From Pseudomonas sp. PDM18 (GTDB lineage Bacteria; Pseudomonadota; Gammaproteobacteria; Pseudomonadales; Pseudomonadaceae): DNA of 64,000 bases. Under the pieces are notes generated by a model, which was not told the DNA's origin, did no database searches, and was given only the letters and a program-made list of their open reading frames with translations. Shown here in pieces: positions 7,484 through 14,785 of this stretch (positions within the stretch are counted from its first letter, which is position 1; each line of letters begins with the position of its first letter). The DNA is taken from assembly GCF_014852585.1 (NCBI RefSeq), contig NZ_JACVBX010000018.1, positions 24,548-88,547 on the forward strand. The letters are read 5' to 3'. The position numbers were made by a program, and so were the translations under genes.

Positions 7484-8251
7484 TTAACTGAAGCGCGCGA
7501 AATAGTCACCACCCCCGACCCGATTGCCCAACAGATAACTCATCTGGCCCACGTCGAATCCTGGTGACGTACCGACCTGTCCTTTGCGGACGACCACGAA
7601 ACCGTCATTGACGATGACCTCATCAATCAACTCAGGATGGCTGACGCTGGCAAGGAGGATCTCGATCACCAAGTTGGCCAACGACTCCTTGCCGGCGAAA
7701 GGCTTCTTCAGGTCTGCGACCTCAATCGACTGGTGGGCCCACGCCCAGTCCTCGATCACATAGCTGCCGCCGGCCTTGAGTCGAGGGAACAGGGTGTTGA
7801 AAGAGATTCGCGACTCCTGGAGGTAGTGCGAAGCATCGTCTACCACCAGGTCCAGCGGTTCGCCGGCAAACTCGGATTCGCAGATGGCGATCAGACGAGC
7901 ACTGTCGGCCTGATTCACACCGTAGAAAGCCCTCACTTGCCCGGCGGCATGCTCGGCAATGTATCGATCCAACTGCGCGGCCGGCTTCTCCATGAAGTCT
8001 ATGGCGACCAGTCGGTCCGGCTGGAAGAATTCGTTGAGAAATACCGTGCTGCCGCCACGAAAGATGCCAAGTTCAAAAATGTTGCGGTGCGACATGCCGG
8101 TCAGGTGTTCGACGTACTTGTCGATATAACGGCGAGGTTTTCCGAGAATGAAGCCATCCGCCTCTTTCAACGAGAACAGATCGGACAGTTGCCGAATAGT
8201 CTGGAAGATGTGGGTTCGAATGGAGAAACGGTGATCATCCCATACAAGCAT
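7484..8251 (-). CDS. SAM-dependent methyltransferase-like protein inserted in the pyocin locus
   Basis: A 255-residue protein with a class I SAM-methyltransferase fold of the CmcI/TylF-like group. The SAM-binding strand and loop is FELGIFRGGSTVFLNEFF (about residues 59-76), followed by LVAIDFMEKP, and the acidic strand and post-motif are LDLVVDDASHYLQESRIS then LKAGGSYVIEDWAWAH. These groups methylate small molecules or sugars; the substrate here is unknown. An AAAGGACT binding site supports the start. PAO1 has no such gene between PA0613 and PA0614. It is flanked by terminators on both sides with the GNAT gene, so the pair looks like an independent cargo unit. A link to tailocin function is unproven. 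Confidence 0.8.
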   Translation of the reverse strand: MLVWDDHRFSIRTHIFQTIRQLSDLFSLKEADGFILGKPRRYIDKYVEHLTGMSHRNIFELGIFRGGSTVFLNEFFQPDRLVAIDFMEKPAAQLDRYIAEHAAGQVRAFYGVNQADSARLIAICESEFAGEPLDLVVDDASHYLQESRISFNTLFPRLKAGGSYVIEDWAWAHQSIEVADLKKPFAGKESLANLVIEILLASVSHPELIDEVIVNDGFVVVRKGQVGTSPGFDVGQMSYLLGNRVGGGDYFARFS

Positions 8252-8331
8252 GGAGAGTCCTTTCCGACACTTCTTATCGTTGATTATGAGCAGCCACTGT
8301 CGGCCGCCATCGGAGGCTAGCGGGCCCTACT

Positions 8332-8342
8332 GTATCGGCAAC
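8332..8342 (-). promoter_or_regulatory. Second copy of GTTGCCGATAC upstream of the methyltransferase gene
   Basis: The 11-mer GTTGCCGATAC is identical to the first unit of the array at 7300-7332 and lies 81 bases upstream of the methyltransferase start in the same orientation. This suggests a shared regulator for the two transcription units, but one exact 11-mer may be chance. The remainder of 8252-8464 shows no gene. Confidence 0.3.
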
Positions 8343-8464
8343 GAGACAAAAGGTCAGCAGCAGAAGAACACCAGGCAGTATTGAACACTCTGGTAGCAGT
8401 GGATACGTTTGGGCTGGTGGAGACTGTATGCGCGGACGCGAAGCACAAAGCGAGATGCCTCGAA

Positions 8465-8947
8465 TCAACCACCAGCCAGAGACTTTCCCATCAGCAGGGT
8501 GGTGAACCCGCTCTGCCATTCTTCATCGGGATAGCGGTCCAGTTCATGGTAACCGTGTCGCCGATAGAACGAACATGCCTGCCGATTGAATGTGTCGGTT
8601 TCGAGGCGGACTTCCGCATGACCTGCCCCAGCAATTATGCCTTCCGCATGCCGCAGCAGTGCCGCACCGATTCCCTGGCGTTGGTGACTGGGAGAAACAT
8701 GCAGGGCATCGATGAAGTCGTCGCGCCAGTCGAGCAGGCCGGCCACCTCGCCGCCAAGGCAGGCGACTTCGAAATGTGCCAGGCGCGCACGCACATAAGC
8801 AGCTGTGTGCGCAGAAGACTCGAAGCGCGCGATGGCTTCGGCGCTCAGCTCGGGCTTCCAGGTGGTTTCGTAGGTTTCGCGGAGGATGCGCAGGATGGCA
8901 TCGGTGTCGGCGGTTTCGGCGCGGCGAATCAGGATAGGTGTTGTCAT
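8465..8947 (-). CDS. GNAT family N-acetyltransferase
   Basis: A 160-residue GCN5-related acetyltransferase. The acetyl-CoA binding motif A is RQGIGAALLRHAEGII (about residues 90-105), preceded by strand DALHVSPSHQ, and motif B includes TFNRQACSFYRRHGYHE. Substrate unknown; such proteins act on amines, antibiotics or protein N-termini. It lies 213 bases upstream of the methyltransferase gene on the same strand. Its ribosome binding site is weak. It is not part of the pyocin cluster of PAO1. Confidence 0.88.
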   Translation of the reverse strand: MTTPILIRRAETADTDAILRILRETYETTWKPELSAEAIARFESSAHTAAYVRARLAHFEVACLGGEVAGLLDWRDDFIDALHVSPSHQRQGIGAALLRHAEGIIAGAGHAEVRLETDTFNRQACSFYRRHGYHELDRYPDEEWQSGFTTLLMGKSLAGG

Positions 8948-8986
8948 GGACCGCGAGCATAGCTCAAGGGGACCCGCGAAAAGCGC

Positions 8987-9011
8987 AAAACCCGGCGCAG
9001 GGCCGGGCTTT
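8987..9011 (-). terminator. Terminator of the ptrB / PA0613-like operon
   Basis: On the minus strand GCCCGGCCCTGCGCCGGGTTTT forms a stem with a T run, about 20 bases after the stop of the PA0613-like gene. It separates the pyocin control genes from the inserted GNAT and methyltransferase genes. Confidence 0.75.
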
Positions 9012-9030
9012 GGATGAAGAAGGGAAAGGA

Positions 9031-9390
9031 TCAGGCGACGCGGCGCATCAGCCGTGACTGAATGCTCTGGTGCGCCACGTGCAGGCGCAGGTAGAAGGTA
9101 TTGCGGCTGCAGCGGCAGTGCCGGTACTTCTGCGTGGCCTCGCTGTCGTGGTTGAGGTAGTGCTCGGTGACCACGTCCTTCTGCTGGTCCGGCAGGTGGT
9201 TGATGATCAGGTCCAGCTCCGCGACACGGTCCAGGATCACCTTGCTGCCCCGCGTGCCGCGAATCATCTCGCCCTTGTTGGCCATCATCATCGCCAGCAG
9301 GTTGCCGCCGGCATAACCGCCGCCGGCGCTGCCCGGGTTGTGCATCTCTTCGGCCCAGAGTTTGAGCATTTCATCGATGGGTTTGATCAC
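9031..9390 (-). CDS. PA0613-like protein, possible Q-type antiterminator
   Basis: A 119-residue protein read from a GTG with a clear GGGAGAA site; it begins VIKPIDEMLKLWAEEMHNPG. The second half (LDLIINHLPDQQKDVVTEHY, then KYRHCRCSRNTFYLRLHVAH) is a helix-turn-helix-like segment resembling the C-terminal part of phage Q antitermination proteins. The family match is by eye and moderate. It follows ptrB by 19 bases and shares its operon, which PrtR represses in P. aeruginosa. An antiterminator role would fit the terminator-like hairpin in front of the holin. Simple alternative: a DNA-binding protein of other function. Confidence 0.7.
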   Translation of the reverse strand: MIKPIDEMLKLWAEEMHNPGSAGGGYAGGNLLAMMMANKGEMIRGTRGSKVILDRVAELDLIINHLPDQQKDVVTEHYLNHDSEATQKYRHCRCSRNTFYLRLHVAHQSIQSRLMRRVA

Positions 9391-9409
9391 GGCGTTTCTC
9401 CCGCGCGGC

Positions 9410-9619
9410 TCAGTGCCGCCGCTCCAGTTCATCCATTGCCTGGCAGTCGATGCAGCGGGTGCAGCCCGGCGCGGCCAGGCGGCGCGCCGGGGGGATGTCA
9501 TCGCCGCAATCCTCGCAATACTCGGCGGATCTGATCGCCACCGGGGAGCGGCGGCTGTGCAGCATGTCTTCGATGCGCTCCAGCATCAGGTCGTTGGCGT
9601 AGTCGGCGATATCAGCCAC
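9410..9619 (-). CDS. ptrB: PtrB, TraR/DksA-type zinc finger protein
   Basis: A 69-residue protein with a four-cysteine zinc finger: C-x2-C in YCEDCGDDIPPARR and C-x2-C in CTRCIDCQAMDELE. In P. aeruginosa PtrB (PA0612) is repressed by PrtR and, when released, lowers type III secretion gene expression. The start is a GTG (VADIADYANDLMLERIEDML) with a GGAGGT site six bases upstream; an upstream ATG in frame has no site. A short reading frame overlaps the start and may couple translation. Divergent from prtR. Confidence 0.85.
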   Translation of the reverse strand: MADIADYANDLMLERIEDMLHSRRSPVAIRSAEYCEDCGDDIPPARRLAAPGCTRCIDCQAMDELERRH

Positions 9620-9680
9620 GGCGCACCTCCGCATCGGCGAGGGATTCGGGCTGCATCGTGCAGTTCGGGTGTTGGTTCAT
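9612..9680 (-). CDS. 22-codon reading frame overlapping ptrB
   Basis: MNQHPNCTMQPESLADAEVR plus two residues, with a strong CAGGAGGACC ribosome binding site. Its TGA lies five bases inside the ptrB reading frame, the arrangement of coupled genes. No domain. It is probably translated, given the binding site, but may act only as a leader for ptrB. Confidence 0.45.
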   Translation of the reverse strand: MNQHPNCTMQPESLADAEVRRG

Positions 9681-9958
9681 GAAGGTCCTCCTGGCGACAT
9701 GCCCTCCGTGGTCGCCGAGCTTCGGCCGCCTGGGGTGGTCAGTCGCGATCTATTCGTCGCGGATGCCGACTCGTCGGGCGGCATCCCTTGCCGGTACGCG
9801 GGCGGCGCCTCCCTGGCCCACCCGCATCCTCCAGCCTGCCCCGCTCGTTACGGTCTGCAGGCAACCCGCGGCATCCTTGCCGCGGTGAGGGGGAAGCCAC
9901 TGCCTCCCTTCAGCCGAACCGGGGTTTGTCTGTCCGGTGGGCTGCTGGCTTTTATGAT

Positions 9959-9979
9959 TACAACCATAGCTATATTTAG
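9959..9979. promoter_or_regulatory. Candidate PrtR operator between ptrB and prtR
   Basis: TACAACCATAGCTATATTT with a small ATAGCTAT palindrome, 51 bases before prtR. The same sequence with two changes lies before prtN (10866-10886). A related half, CCAAAGCTATTTACA, follows at 9984-9998. PrtR is an S24-type repressor known to control prtN and ptrB, so these are the likely binding sites. The rest of 9681-10029 is the divergent ptrB/prtR promoter region and holds no further gene I can support. Confidence 0.6.
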
Positions 9980-10029
9980 TCAACACCAAAGCTATTTACA
10001 CGCTACAACCCAGGAGGTAGAGTGCCGCC

Positions 10030-10800
10030 ATGGACAAGACTCCCTCATCGACGCTGGCCGACCGCCTGAAACAGGCGATGGCCTCGCGCAACCTCAAGCA
10101 GGAAACCCTGGCCGAAGCCGCCGGGGTTTCACAGAACACCATCCACAAGCTGACCTCGGGCAAGGCGCAGAGCACGCGCAAGCTGATCGAGATCGCCAGC
10201 GCGCTGGGGGTCTCGCCGACCTGGCTGGCCACCGGCGAAGGCACGCCGACGCCGGGTGCCAGCGCACCTGCGCCGCGCCCGGCCGATGGCAGCCCGTTGC
10301 GACTGGAACCGCTGCACCCATGGGATAGCGACACACCGCTGGACGAGGACGAAGTGGAACTACGCCTGTACAAGGAAGTGGAACTGGCGGCCGGCGCCGG
10401 CCGTACCGCAGTGCGCGAGATAGAGGGGCGCAAGCTGCGTTTCTCGTACGCCACGCTGCGCGCCGCGGGGGTCGACCCGGCAGCAGCGATCTGCGCCCAG
10501 CTCACCGGCAACAGCATGGAGCCGCTTATCATGGATGGCTCCACCATCGGCATCGACACGGCCACCACGCACATCACTGACGGCGAGATCTACGCTCTGG
10601 AACACGAGGGCATGCTGCGGGTGAAGTTCGTCTACCGCCTGCCCGGCGGCGGCATCCGCCTGCGCAGCTTCAACCGCGACGAATACCCCGACGAGGAGTA
10701 CCCGGCGGATCAGTTCGACAGTGGGCAGATCCGCATGATCGGCTGGGTGTTCTGGTGGTCCACCGTGCGTCATCGCCGCGCGCCTACCCTGGTGCGCTGA
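10030..10800 (+). CDS. prtR: PrtR, CI-like self-cleaving repressor of pyocin genes
   Basis: A 256-residue repressor. Residues 9-65 are an XRE-type helix-turn-helix (LKQETLAEAAGVSQNTIHKL). Residues 110-245 are an S24 peptidase domain with the Ala-Gly cleavage region AAGAG (121-124), catalytic serine in GNSMEP (S162) and catalytic lysine in LRVKF (K199). In P. aeruginosa PrtR blocks prtN; RecA activated by DNA damage triggers its self-cleavage and so pyocin production. It starts after an AGGAGGTAGAG site. Divergent from ptrB, and followed by a strong terminator before prtN. All catalytic residues are present. Confidence 0.95.
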   Translation: MDKTPSSTLADRLKQAMASRNLKQETLAEAAGVSQNTIHKLTSGKAQSTRKLIEIASALGVSPTWLATGEGTPTPGASAPAPRPADGSPLRLEPLHPWDSDTPLDEDEVELRLYKEVELAAGAGRTAVREIEGRKLRFSYATLRAAGVDPAAAICAQLTGNSMEPLIMDGSTIGIDTATTHITDGEIYALEHEGMLRVKFVYRLPGGGIRLRSFNRDEYPDEEYPADQFDSGQIRMIGWVFWWSTVRHRRAPTLVR

Positions 10801-10820
10801 AGCATTCAAGAACAAAGACG

Positions 10821-10842
10821 CCCCGCTTCGGCGGGGTTTTTT
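10821..10842 (+). terminator. Terminator after prtR
   Basis: CCCCGC, loop TTCG, GCGGGG, then TTTTTT: a textbook Rho-independent terminator 20 bases after the prtR stop. It separates prtR from prtN, so prtN needs its own promoter. Confidence 0.95.
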
Positions 10843-10865
10843 CTTGCGCGTCGATTGAAGAGAAA

Positions 10866-10886
10866 TACAACCTTTGCTATATTTCT
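10866..10886. promoter_or_regulatory. Candidate PrtR operator in front of prtN
   Basis: TACAACCTTTGCTATATTT, sharing 17 of 19 bases with the element between ptrB and prtR. It lies 35-55 bases before the prtN start and contains a TATATT that can serve as a -10, so a bound repressor would block the promoter directly. Confidence 0.6.
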
Positions 10887-10920
10887 CCTGTCGCCACCAC
10901 CATCGGAACAGGAGAGTCCC

Positions 10921-11247
10921 ATGCAGCCGACCGCAGAAGTCCGCCACGCCCCACGCCCGGAAACCGTGAGCCTGGTCTACCAGATCTTCGGGGATGTCCT
11001 GGTGCCGCTGGAGCAGGTGCGCGAGCGCTGGTTCCGCAACCTGAACCGGGAAAATTTCAGCAAGGCACTGTCCTGCGGGCGTATCGCCCTACCGGTGACC
11101 ACGCTGGACGACAGCCACAAGGCGATGCAGTACGTCGCGGTGGATCACCTCGCGGCGTATGTGGAGGAACGCTCGCAGCAGGCGGACGCGGCGCTGGCCC
11201 GGCGCAAGGCGAGCTTGCAGGTGGTGGAGGCGCGGCAGGCGGGTTGA
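10921..11247 (+). CDS. prtN: PrtN, transcriptional activator of pyocin genes
   Basis: A 108-residue protein of the pyocin activator family, starting [20 protein letters not shown] after an AACAGGAGAG site. The core [20 protein letters not shown] and [20 protein letters not shown] is typical. PrtN binds P-box sequences upstream of pyocin structural genes and turns them on once PrtR is cleaved. It lies between prtR and trpE, the same order as PA0611-PA0610-PA0609 in P. aeruginosa. Its own promoter carries the candidate PrtR site. Confidence 0.93.
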   Translation: MQPTAEVRHAPRPETVSLVYQIFGDVLVPLEQVRERWFRNLNRENFSKALSCGRIALPVTTLDDSHKAMQYVAVDHLAAYVEERSQQADAALARRKASLQVVEARQAG

Positions 11248-11257
11248 GGTCTGGATT

Positions 11258-11350
11258 GTAGGAGCGAGCTTGCTCGCGAACCCGCCCAGCGATGGAGTAG
11301 TCGGCAGACTCTGTTCGCGAGCAAGAACTAGGCGTCCCCCTCGATCCTAC
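11258..11350. repeat. REP pair (BIME) with one interrupted arm
   Basis: Left arm GTAGGAGCGAGCTTGCTCGC then GAAC; right arm, inverted, GTTCGCGAGCAAG, then an interruption containing AACTAGGCGTCCCC, then CTCGATCCTAC. The same design, turned round, is at 42270-42363. The intervening AACCCGCCCAGCG and TCTGTTCGCGAGCAAG are also shared. Confidence 0.85.
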
Positions 11351-11387
11351 GAAGAGCCGCAATTCCTGATACTCCTGCGCTGGATTT

Positions 11388-11423
11388 CCCCTCACCCCGG
11401 CCCTCTCCCGGAGGGAGAGGGGG
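11388..11423. repeat. GC-rich palindromic repeat
   Basis: CCCCTCACCCCGG followed by the near-palindrome CCCTCTCCCGGAGGGAGAGG. This type of intergenic element is common in pseudomonads; a relative (CCCCTCTCCCGCCTGCGGGA and on) lies near 58420-58460. Confidence 0.7.
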
Positions 11424-11495
11424 CAGATTGGAGTCAGCGCAAAGCACGACGCCAACCGAAGGCGTCCAGCCAAGGCAAACCATTCAGGACACAAT

Positions 11496-11523
11496 AAAAA
11501 GCCCCGCCGAAGCGGGGCTTTTC
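11496..11523. terminator. Bidirectional terminator between prtN and trpE
   Basis: AAAAAGCCCCGC, loop CGAA, GCGGGGCTTTT. It has T runs on both strands and lies 16 bases after the trpE stop, so it serves trpE and also stops transcripts from the prtN side. Confidence 0.9.
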
Positions 11524-11538
11524 AATCGAGCGACAAAC

Positions 11539-13032
11539 TCAATCGCGGCCATGCACCTTGGCGGTGTGCTCGGCCAACGCCACGGCGCGGAACATCGCGC
11601 GGCGCTTGTTGATGGTTTCTTCCCACTCCGCTGCAGGTACCGAATCGGCGACGATGCCGCCGCCGGCCTGGACATGGAGTTCGCCGTTCTTGATCACCGC
11701 GGTGCGGATGGCAATGGCGGTGTCCATGTTGCCGTTCCACGCGAGGTAACCCACCGCGCCGCCGTAGACGCCGCGCTTGACCGGCTCCAGTTCGTCGATG
11801 ATTTCCATCGCGCGGATCTTTGGCGCGCCGGACAATGTGCCGGCCGGCAGGATGGCGCGCAGGGCGTCCATCGCGCTGAGCTTTTCGTTCAATTGGCCGT
11901 TCACGTTGGAGACGATGTGCATGACGTTGGAGTAGCGCTCGATCACCATCTGCTCGGTAACCTTCACGCTGCCGGTCTGCGACACGCGGCCGACGTCGTT
12001 GCGGCCCAGATCGATGAGCATCAGGTGCTCGGCGATTTCCTTGGCGTCGGAGAGCAGGTCTTCTTCCAGCGCGCGATCGGCTTCTTCGGTGGCGCCACGC
12101 GGGCGGGTGCCGGCGATGGGGCGTACGGTGACTTCGCCGTCCTCGACGCGCACCAGCACTTCCGGCGAACTGCCGACGACATGGAAGTCGCCGAAGTTGA
12201 AGAAGTACATGTAGGGCGTCGGGTTGAAGCAACGCAGCGCGCGGTACAGGTCGATGGGCGCGGCGCTGAAGTCGATGGACATGCGCTGCGACGGTACGAC
12301 CTGCATGCAGTCGCCGGCCAGGATGTACTCCTTGATGGTGCCTACGGCGCGCTCGTAGTCCTCACGGGTGAAGCTGGCGCGGAACTGCGGCTCCGGTGCG
12401 TTCACCGCGCTGAAGTCCAGGCCGCGGCGCGGGGTGATCGGCTGGCGCAGGCGCTCCAGCAGTTCTTCCAACTGGGCCAGACCGTTGTCGTAGGCGTCGG
12501 CCTGAGCCGGGTCGGCAAGAACGATCGCGTGCATCTTGCCGGCGAGGTTGTCGAACACGACCACCGCGTCGGAGACCATCAGCAGGATGTCGGGGTTGTT
12601 CAGCGGATCGGGGTTCGGGCACTGCGCCAGACGCTGCTCGACGTAGCGCACGCAGTCATAGCCGAAGTAGCCGACCAGTCCACCGTTGAAGCGCGGCAGA
12701 CCGGCGATGGTCGGCACGCGGTAGCGCTCCTTGAATTCCTCGACGAAGGCCAGCGGGTCGGCGCATTCGAAGCTCTCGGTCTCGATGCCGTCGACCTTGA
12801 TGCTCGCCTGGTGGCCGTACACACGCAGTACGGTGCGGCTGGGCAGGCCGATGATGGAGTAGCGGCCCCACTTCTCGCCGCCCTGCACGGATTCGAGCAG
12901 GTAGGTGTTGGGGCCGTCGGCCAGCTTCAGGTAGATCGACAGCGGGGTGTCGAAGTCGGCAAGGGTTTCGCAGGTCAGCGGGATGCGGTTGTAGCCTTCG
13001 GCGGCCAGGCGCTGGAATTCTTCGCGGGTCAT
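11539..13032 (-). CDS. trpE: Anthranilate synthase component I
   Basis: A 497-residue enzyme that makes anthranilate from chorismate and ammonia, the first step of tryptophan synthesis, with the TrpG glutaminase. The feedback tryptophan site LLES is at residues 45-48; the chorismate-binding domain has [37 protein letters not shown] and the C-terminal GGGIVADS. I start at [16 protein letters not shown] with GAGG upstream; the longer open frame lacks support. trpG is not adjacent, since pyocin genes lie between trpE and trpG in this group. Likely cotranscribed with gph and rpe. Confidence 0.97.
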   Translation of the reverse strand: MTREEFQRLAAEGYNRIPLTCETLADFDTPLSIYLKLADGPNTYLLESVQGGEKWGRYSIIGLPSRTVLRVYGHQASIKVDGIETESFECADPLAFVEEFKERYRVPTIAGLPRFNGGLVGYFGYDCVRYVEQRLAQCPNPDPLNNPDILLMVSDAVVVFDNLAGKMHAIVLADPAQADAYDNGLAQLEELLERLRQPITPRRGLDFSAVNAPEPQFRASFTREDYERAVGTIKEYILAGDCMQVVPSQRMSIDFSAAPIDLYRALRCFNPTPYMYFFNFGDFHVVGSSPEVLVRVEDGEVTVRPIAGTRPRGATEEADRALEEDLLSDAKEIAEHLMLIDLGRNDVGRVSQTGSVKVTEQMVIERYSNVMHIVSNVNGQLNEKLSAMDALRAILPAGTLSGAPKIRAMEIIDELEPVKRGVYGGAVGYLAWNGNMDTAIAIRTAVIKNGELHVQAGGGIVADSVPAAEWEETINKRRAMFRAVALAEHTAKVHGRD

Positions 13033-13104
13033 GATCAGCCTCGTGGAATGAGGAGGTAACGGACTTGGTTGCACACACGCGCCGGGCGGACCGGCCAAAG
13101 GAAG

Positions 13105-13923
13105 TCAGGCGCGCCAGCGCCAGCGGGCCAGGGCCTTGATGACTTTCATCCAGAGTGTGTGGGGAGCCGTTTCCACGGTGCTGTCTCGCTGAGCGGGAGT
13201 TGAGGCGGAGTCGGGCAACACTATCGCTTTGCCCGAGTCGAAGCAAGGCAGCAGATGGCGCAGGTCGTCGAGCACCAGCGTCGGGGTTTCCTCGGCGATG
13301 GGGCGGCCGTGGTTGTAGCCATAGCTCAGGCCCACGCTGCGCACGCCGGCGGCCTTGGCGGCGAGGATGTCGTTGCGCGAATCGCCGACGAACAGGGCCT
13401 GCTCCGCCGACACGCCGGCCATCTTCATCACGAACAGCAGCGCGGCGGGGTCGGGCTTCTGCTGTGGCAGGGTGTCACCGCCGATGATCCAGCGGAAGAA
13501 CTTGCCCAGTTTCATCTCGTCCAGCAGCGGGCCGACGAAGCGCTCGGGTTTGTTGGTGATCAGCGCCAGCTCGACGTCGCGCTTCTTCAGCCACTTCAGC
13601 GTCTCGATCACGCCGGGGTAGACCACGGTCAGCGCGTGGCTGTCGGCGTAGGCGTCCATGAACAGTTCGAGGGCACGCTCGGTGTCTTCCTCGCTGACGC
13701 CATCGTGCTCGATGTCATTGGCCAGGGCGCGCCGCACCAGTACCCGCGCGCCGTTGCCGACCCAGTGACGCACGGCGTCCAGGCCGGCCGGCTGGCGCCC
13801 GAGCGCCAGCAGCATCTTGTCCACCGCCGCAGCGAGGTCGGGGACCGAGTCCACCAGGGTGCCGTCCAGGTCGAACATCACCAGACGCGGCAGTCCGGCG
13901 AACGGCAGCTGTGCAGCACTCAT
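13105..13923 (-). CDS. gph: Phosphoglycolate phosphatase
   Basis: A 272-residue HAD-family phosphatase that removes 2-phosphoglycolate formed during DNA repair or oxygenation. Motif I is FDLDGTLVDS, motif II is ALITNKP, motif III/IV are the lysine in PQQKPDPAAL and FVGDSRNDILAA. The start ATG overlaps the rpe stop by one base (a GTG one codon earlier is also possible). The C-terminal 45 residues, rich in Ser/Thr then basic (KVIKALARWRWRA), exceed the E. coli protein and appear typical of the Pseudomonas version. Confidence 0.95.
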   Translation of the reverse strand: MSAAQLPFAGLPRLVMFDLDGTLVDSVPDLAAAVDKMLLALGRQPAGLDAVRHWVGNGARVLVRRALANDIEHDGVSEEDTERALELFMDAYADSHALTVVYPGVIETLKWLKKRDVELALITNKPERFVGPLLDEMKLGKFFRWIIGGDTLPQQKPDPAALLFVMKMAGVSAEQALFVGDSRNDILAAKAAGVRSVGLSYGYNHGRPIAEETPTLVLDDLRHLLPCFDSGKAIVLPDSASTPAQRDSTVETAPHTLWMKVIKALARWRWRA

Positions 13924-14597
13924 CACTTGCGCGCCTGCGCCAGCTCAGCGTGCATGGCGCGGATGACCTCGGCGTAGTCAGGTGCGTTGAAGATGGCGGA
14001 ACCGGCGACGAAGGTGTCGGCGCCCGCTTCGGCGATCTCGCGGATGTTCTTCACGTTCACCCCGCCGTCTATCTCCAGGCGGATCTCACGGCCGGAAGCG
14101 TCGATCAGCGCGCGGGCTTCGCGCAGCTTGTCGAGGGTGCCGGGGATGAACTTCTGCCCGCCGAAGCCGGGGTTCACGCTCATCAGCAGGACCATGTCGA
14201 TCTTGTCCATCACGTACTTGAGCGCGTCCAGCGAGGTGGCCGGGTTGAACACCAGGCCGGCCTTGCAGCCGCCGTCCTTGACCAGTTGCAGGGAACGGTC
14301 GATGTGCTGCGAGGCTTCCGGGTGGAAGGTGATGTAGGTGGCGCCGGCCTCGATGAAGTCGCCGATGATGCGGTCCACCGGGGAGACCATCAGGTGCACG
14401 TCGATGGGTGCGGTGACGCCGTACTTGCGCAGCGCCGTGCAGACCATCGGGCCGATGGTGAGGTTCGGCACGTAGTGGTTGTCCATCACGTCGAAGTGGA
14501 CGATGTCGGCGCCGGCAGCGAGTACCTTGTCCACATCCTCGCCCAGGCGGGCGAAGTCGGCGGAAAGGATCGACGGAGCGATGGCGTAGGGTTGCAT
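13923..14597 (-). CDS. rpe: Ribulose-phosphate 3-epimerase
   Basis: A 224-residue TIM-barrel enzyme that interconverts ribulose-5-phosphate and xylulose-5-phosphate in the pentose phosphate pathway. Motifs: [58 protein letters not shown] and LEIDGGVN, which include the metal-binding His and Asp residues. Start [11 protein letters not shown]; upstream codons in frame have no binding site. First gene of rpe-gph-trpE. Confidence 0.97.
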   Translation of the reverse strand: MQPYAIAPSILSADFARLGEDVDKVLAAGADIVHFDVMDNHYVPNLTIGPMVCTALRKYGVTAPIDVHLMVSPVDRIIGDFIEAGATYITFHPEASQHIDRSLQLVKDGGCKAGLVFNPATSLDALKYVMDKIDMVLLMSVNPGFGGQKFIPGTLDKLREARALIDASGREIRLEIDGGVNVKNIREIAEAGADTFVAGSAIFNAPDYAEVIRAMHAELAQARK

Positions 14598-14712
14598 GGC
14601 GCACCTCTGTGGGCGGAAATCACGGATGGCGCGCATTGTAGCCGCTCGGACGGCTCGAAGGGGATCGGGCCGATAGTCGAAGCGAAAAGTGCAGTATCAG
14701 GCGGGAAACGGG

Positions 14713-14759
14713 CAAAAAAAATCGCGGCTCGGTCCCGCCCCTGTGGGTGAGCACAGGGA
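14713..14759 (-). terminator. Terminator region after the agt operon
   Basis: On the minus strand CCCTGTG/CACAGGG forms a 7-base stem with a 6-base loop (14738-14759), followed by GCGGGACCGAGCCGC and a run of eight T (14713-14720). It lies 27 bases past agtD and closes the transport operon before rpe. Confidence 0.6.
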
Positions 14760-14785
14760 CGCAACCGTCCGCGAAACACTGTGAA

